Below, piece by piece: positions 63,369-64,000 of a stretch of DNA of 64,000 bases (the stretch's first letter is position 1; every line of letters starts with the position of its first letter). Below the pieces are notes generated by a model, which was not told the origin of the DNA, ran no database searches, and was given only the letters and a program-made list of their open reading frames with translations. The position numbers and the translations under genes were made by a program. Source of the stretch: Auriscalpium vulgare (taxonomy: Eukaryota; Basidiomycota; Agaricomycetes; Russulales; Auriscalpiaceae); contig JAHBBC010000005.1 of NCBI GenBank assembly GCA_019915015.1, positions 2,046,001 through 2,110,000 of the forward strand, written 5' to 3'.

Positions 63369-64000
63369 TCAGACGAGAAGAGAGGAAGGATAGGATAGGG
63401 GTTCAGGGCGTTCCCGTGGACTTGTACCAGGCGGCCTCCTGCGAATGCAGTCAGTTATGCGCACAAATTTGTTCTCGCTCGACACGAGTACGCACTTCGA
63501 ATTCCAAAGGCGCGTCAAACCACCCTTCCGTTTGTCCCGCGGAAGCTCAAGCCTACTGACAAGACAATCTTGCTCAGCGATCGCCTCCTTCCACCCCTTT
63601 CTTAGCTCGCCAAGATCCCAGTTTGCCGACACGAACCTGCGCAGAGCCATTGAATCGTTAGAACGAGGAGAGCTCTGGAAAAGAGGGGGTGGACGTGCTT
63701 GCCACTCAGGTAGTCCGCATTCCCAGATGTGAGGTAGAGCGTGACAGCGGCTGGTAGGGCCACTGAGTCCAGCGGCGATACCGGCGCCCTCAGCTCCCAG
63801 TTCAAGGCCGTCTCTATGGTCCCGGGATGTAGGGCGAACACTTTAAGTGTTGGGTACTCTATCACATGTCCAGTCAGACGACGATGATCGGGCGGCAGAA
63901 AATGTTGCGCTCACCGAGAGCGATTTGCTCTGCCAGCCGGCACAAAGCAAGCTTCGAAATACCATACTCGCTCATCCCAGCTACAGGTGCGTTTGCGACG
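63369..64000 (-). CDS. Short-chain dehydrogenase/reductase, C-terminal part
   Basis: NAD(P)-dependent oxidoreductase, cut by the window edge (N-terminal Rossmann part missing). Exon 64000-63915 encodes VAGMSEYGISKLALCRLAEQ with the catalytic Y-x-x-x-K (YGISK). A 56-nt intron (63859-63914) leads to EYPTLKVFALHPGTIETALN, the usual P-G-x-[IV]-x-T segment, and SGNADYLSG. The next junction is best explained by a GC-AG intron at 63698-63637, giving YLSGK-FVSANWDLGEL, a common end of this fungal SDR group, followed by RKGWKEAIAEQDCL and a basic tail to 63369. Substrate unknown. Confidence 0.8.

Overview
The window looks like nuclear DNA of a filamentous basidiomycete, most likely an Agaricomycete (a Polyporales-type wood fungus is my guess, not shown). 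Nearly every gene is cut by many short GT-AG introns of about 45-65 nt whose donors usually read gtgcg or gtacg. Exons are GC-rich, gene density is about one per 2 kb with no operons, and there are expanded F-box paralogues and an orphan family typical of mushroom-forming fungi. No rRNA, tRNA, CRISPR array or intact transposon was found.

Layout. 1-4.3 kb: tandem secreted type-B carboxylesterase/lipase genes (3' end of one, degraded and inverted fragments, one nearly complete copy). 5.0-6.5 kb: mitochondrial carrier. 6.7-7.8 kb: orphan gene A. 8.2-15.7 kb: a housekeeping block with N-myristoyltransferase, OGG1 DNA glycosylase, NPR2 (divergent from OGG1) and RCL1. 15.9-22.5 kb: F-box gene, UBA3 (NEDD8 E1 subunit), a frameshifted F-box/LRR gene and an F-box relic. 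22.8-30.6 kb: zinc-binding-type (MDR) oxidoreductase, a rearranged CCT4 fragment, a DHA2-type MFS transporter and a 2-oxoglutarate/Fe(II) dioxygenase. 30.7-37.7 kb: an F-box plus CCT4 (TCP-1 delta) two-gene unit present once intact and once as adjacent relics. 37.8-39.6 kb: UFD1. 39.7-44 kb: repeat-rich, gene-poor stretch with small orphan ORFs, an 11-unit G-rich tandem repeat and a perfect palindrome. 44.1-51.6 kb: GID4, an orphan gene, an aldo/keto reductase and a Baeyer-Villiger-like flavin monooxygenase. 52.5-55.8 kb: orphan gene B (paralogue of A) and casein kinase I. 56.6-64 kb: a coiled-coil/RGG protein carrying a duplicated exon, a JmjC protein, a HEI10/Zip3-like RING protein and the 3' part of an SDR gene.

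How the genes relate. Several act in protein turnover: UBA3 drives neddylation that activates cullin ligases, F-box proteins are cullin-ligase substrate receptors, UFD1 works with Cdc48, GID4 is the receptor of the GID ligase, and CCT4 is a chaperonin subunit. There is no evidence that they form one unit. The most interesting material is structural: the decaying CCT4/F-box duplications, orphan pair A/B, the in-frame exon-plus-intron duplication at 58.1 kb, and the repeat-rich island at 40-43 kb. Exon limits are hand-read from splice signals and family conservation; starts and some internal junctions are approximate.
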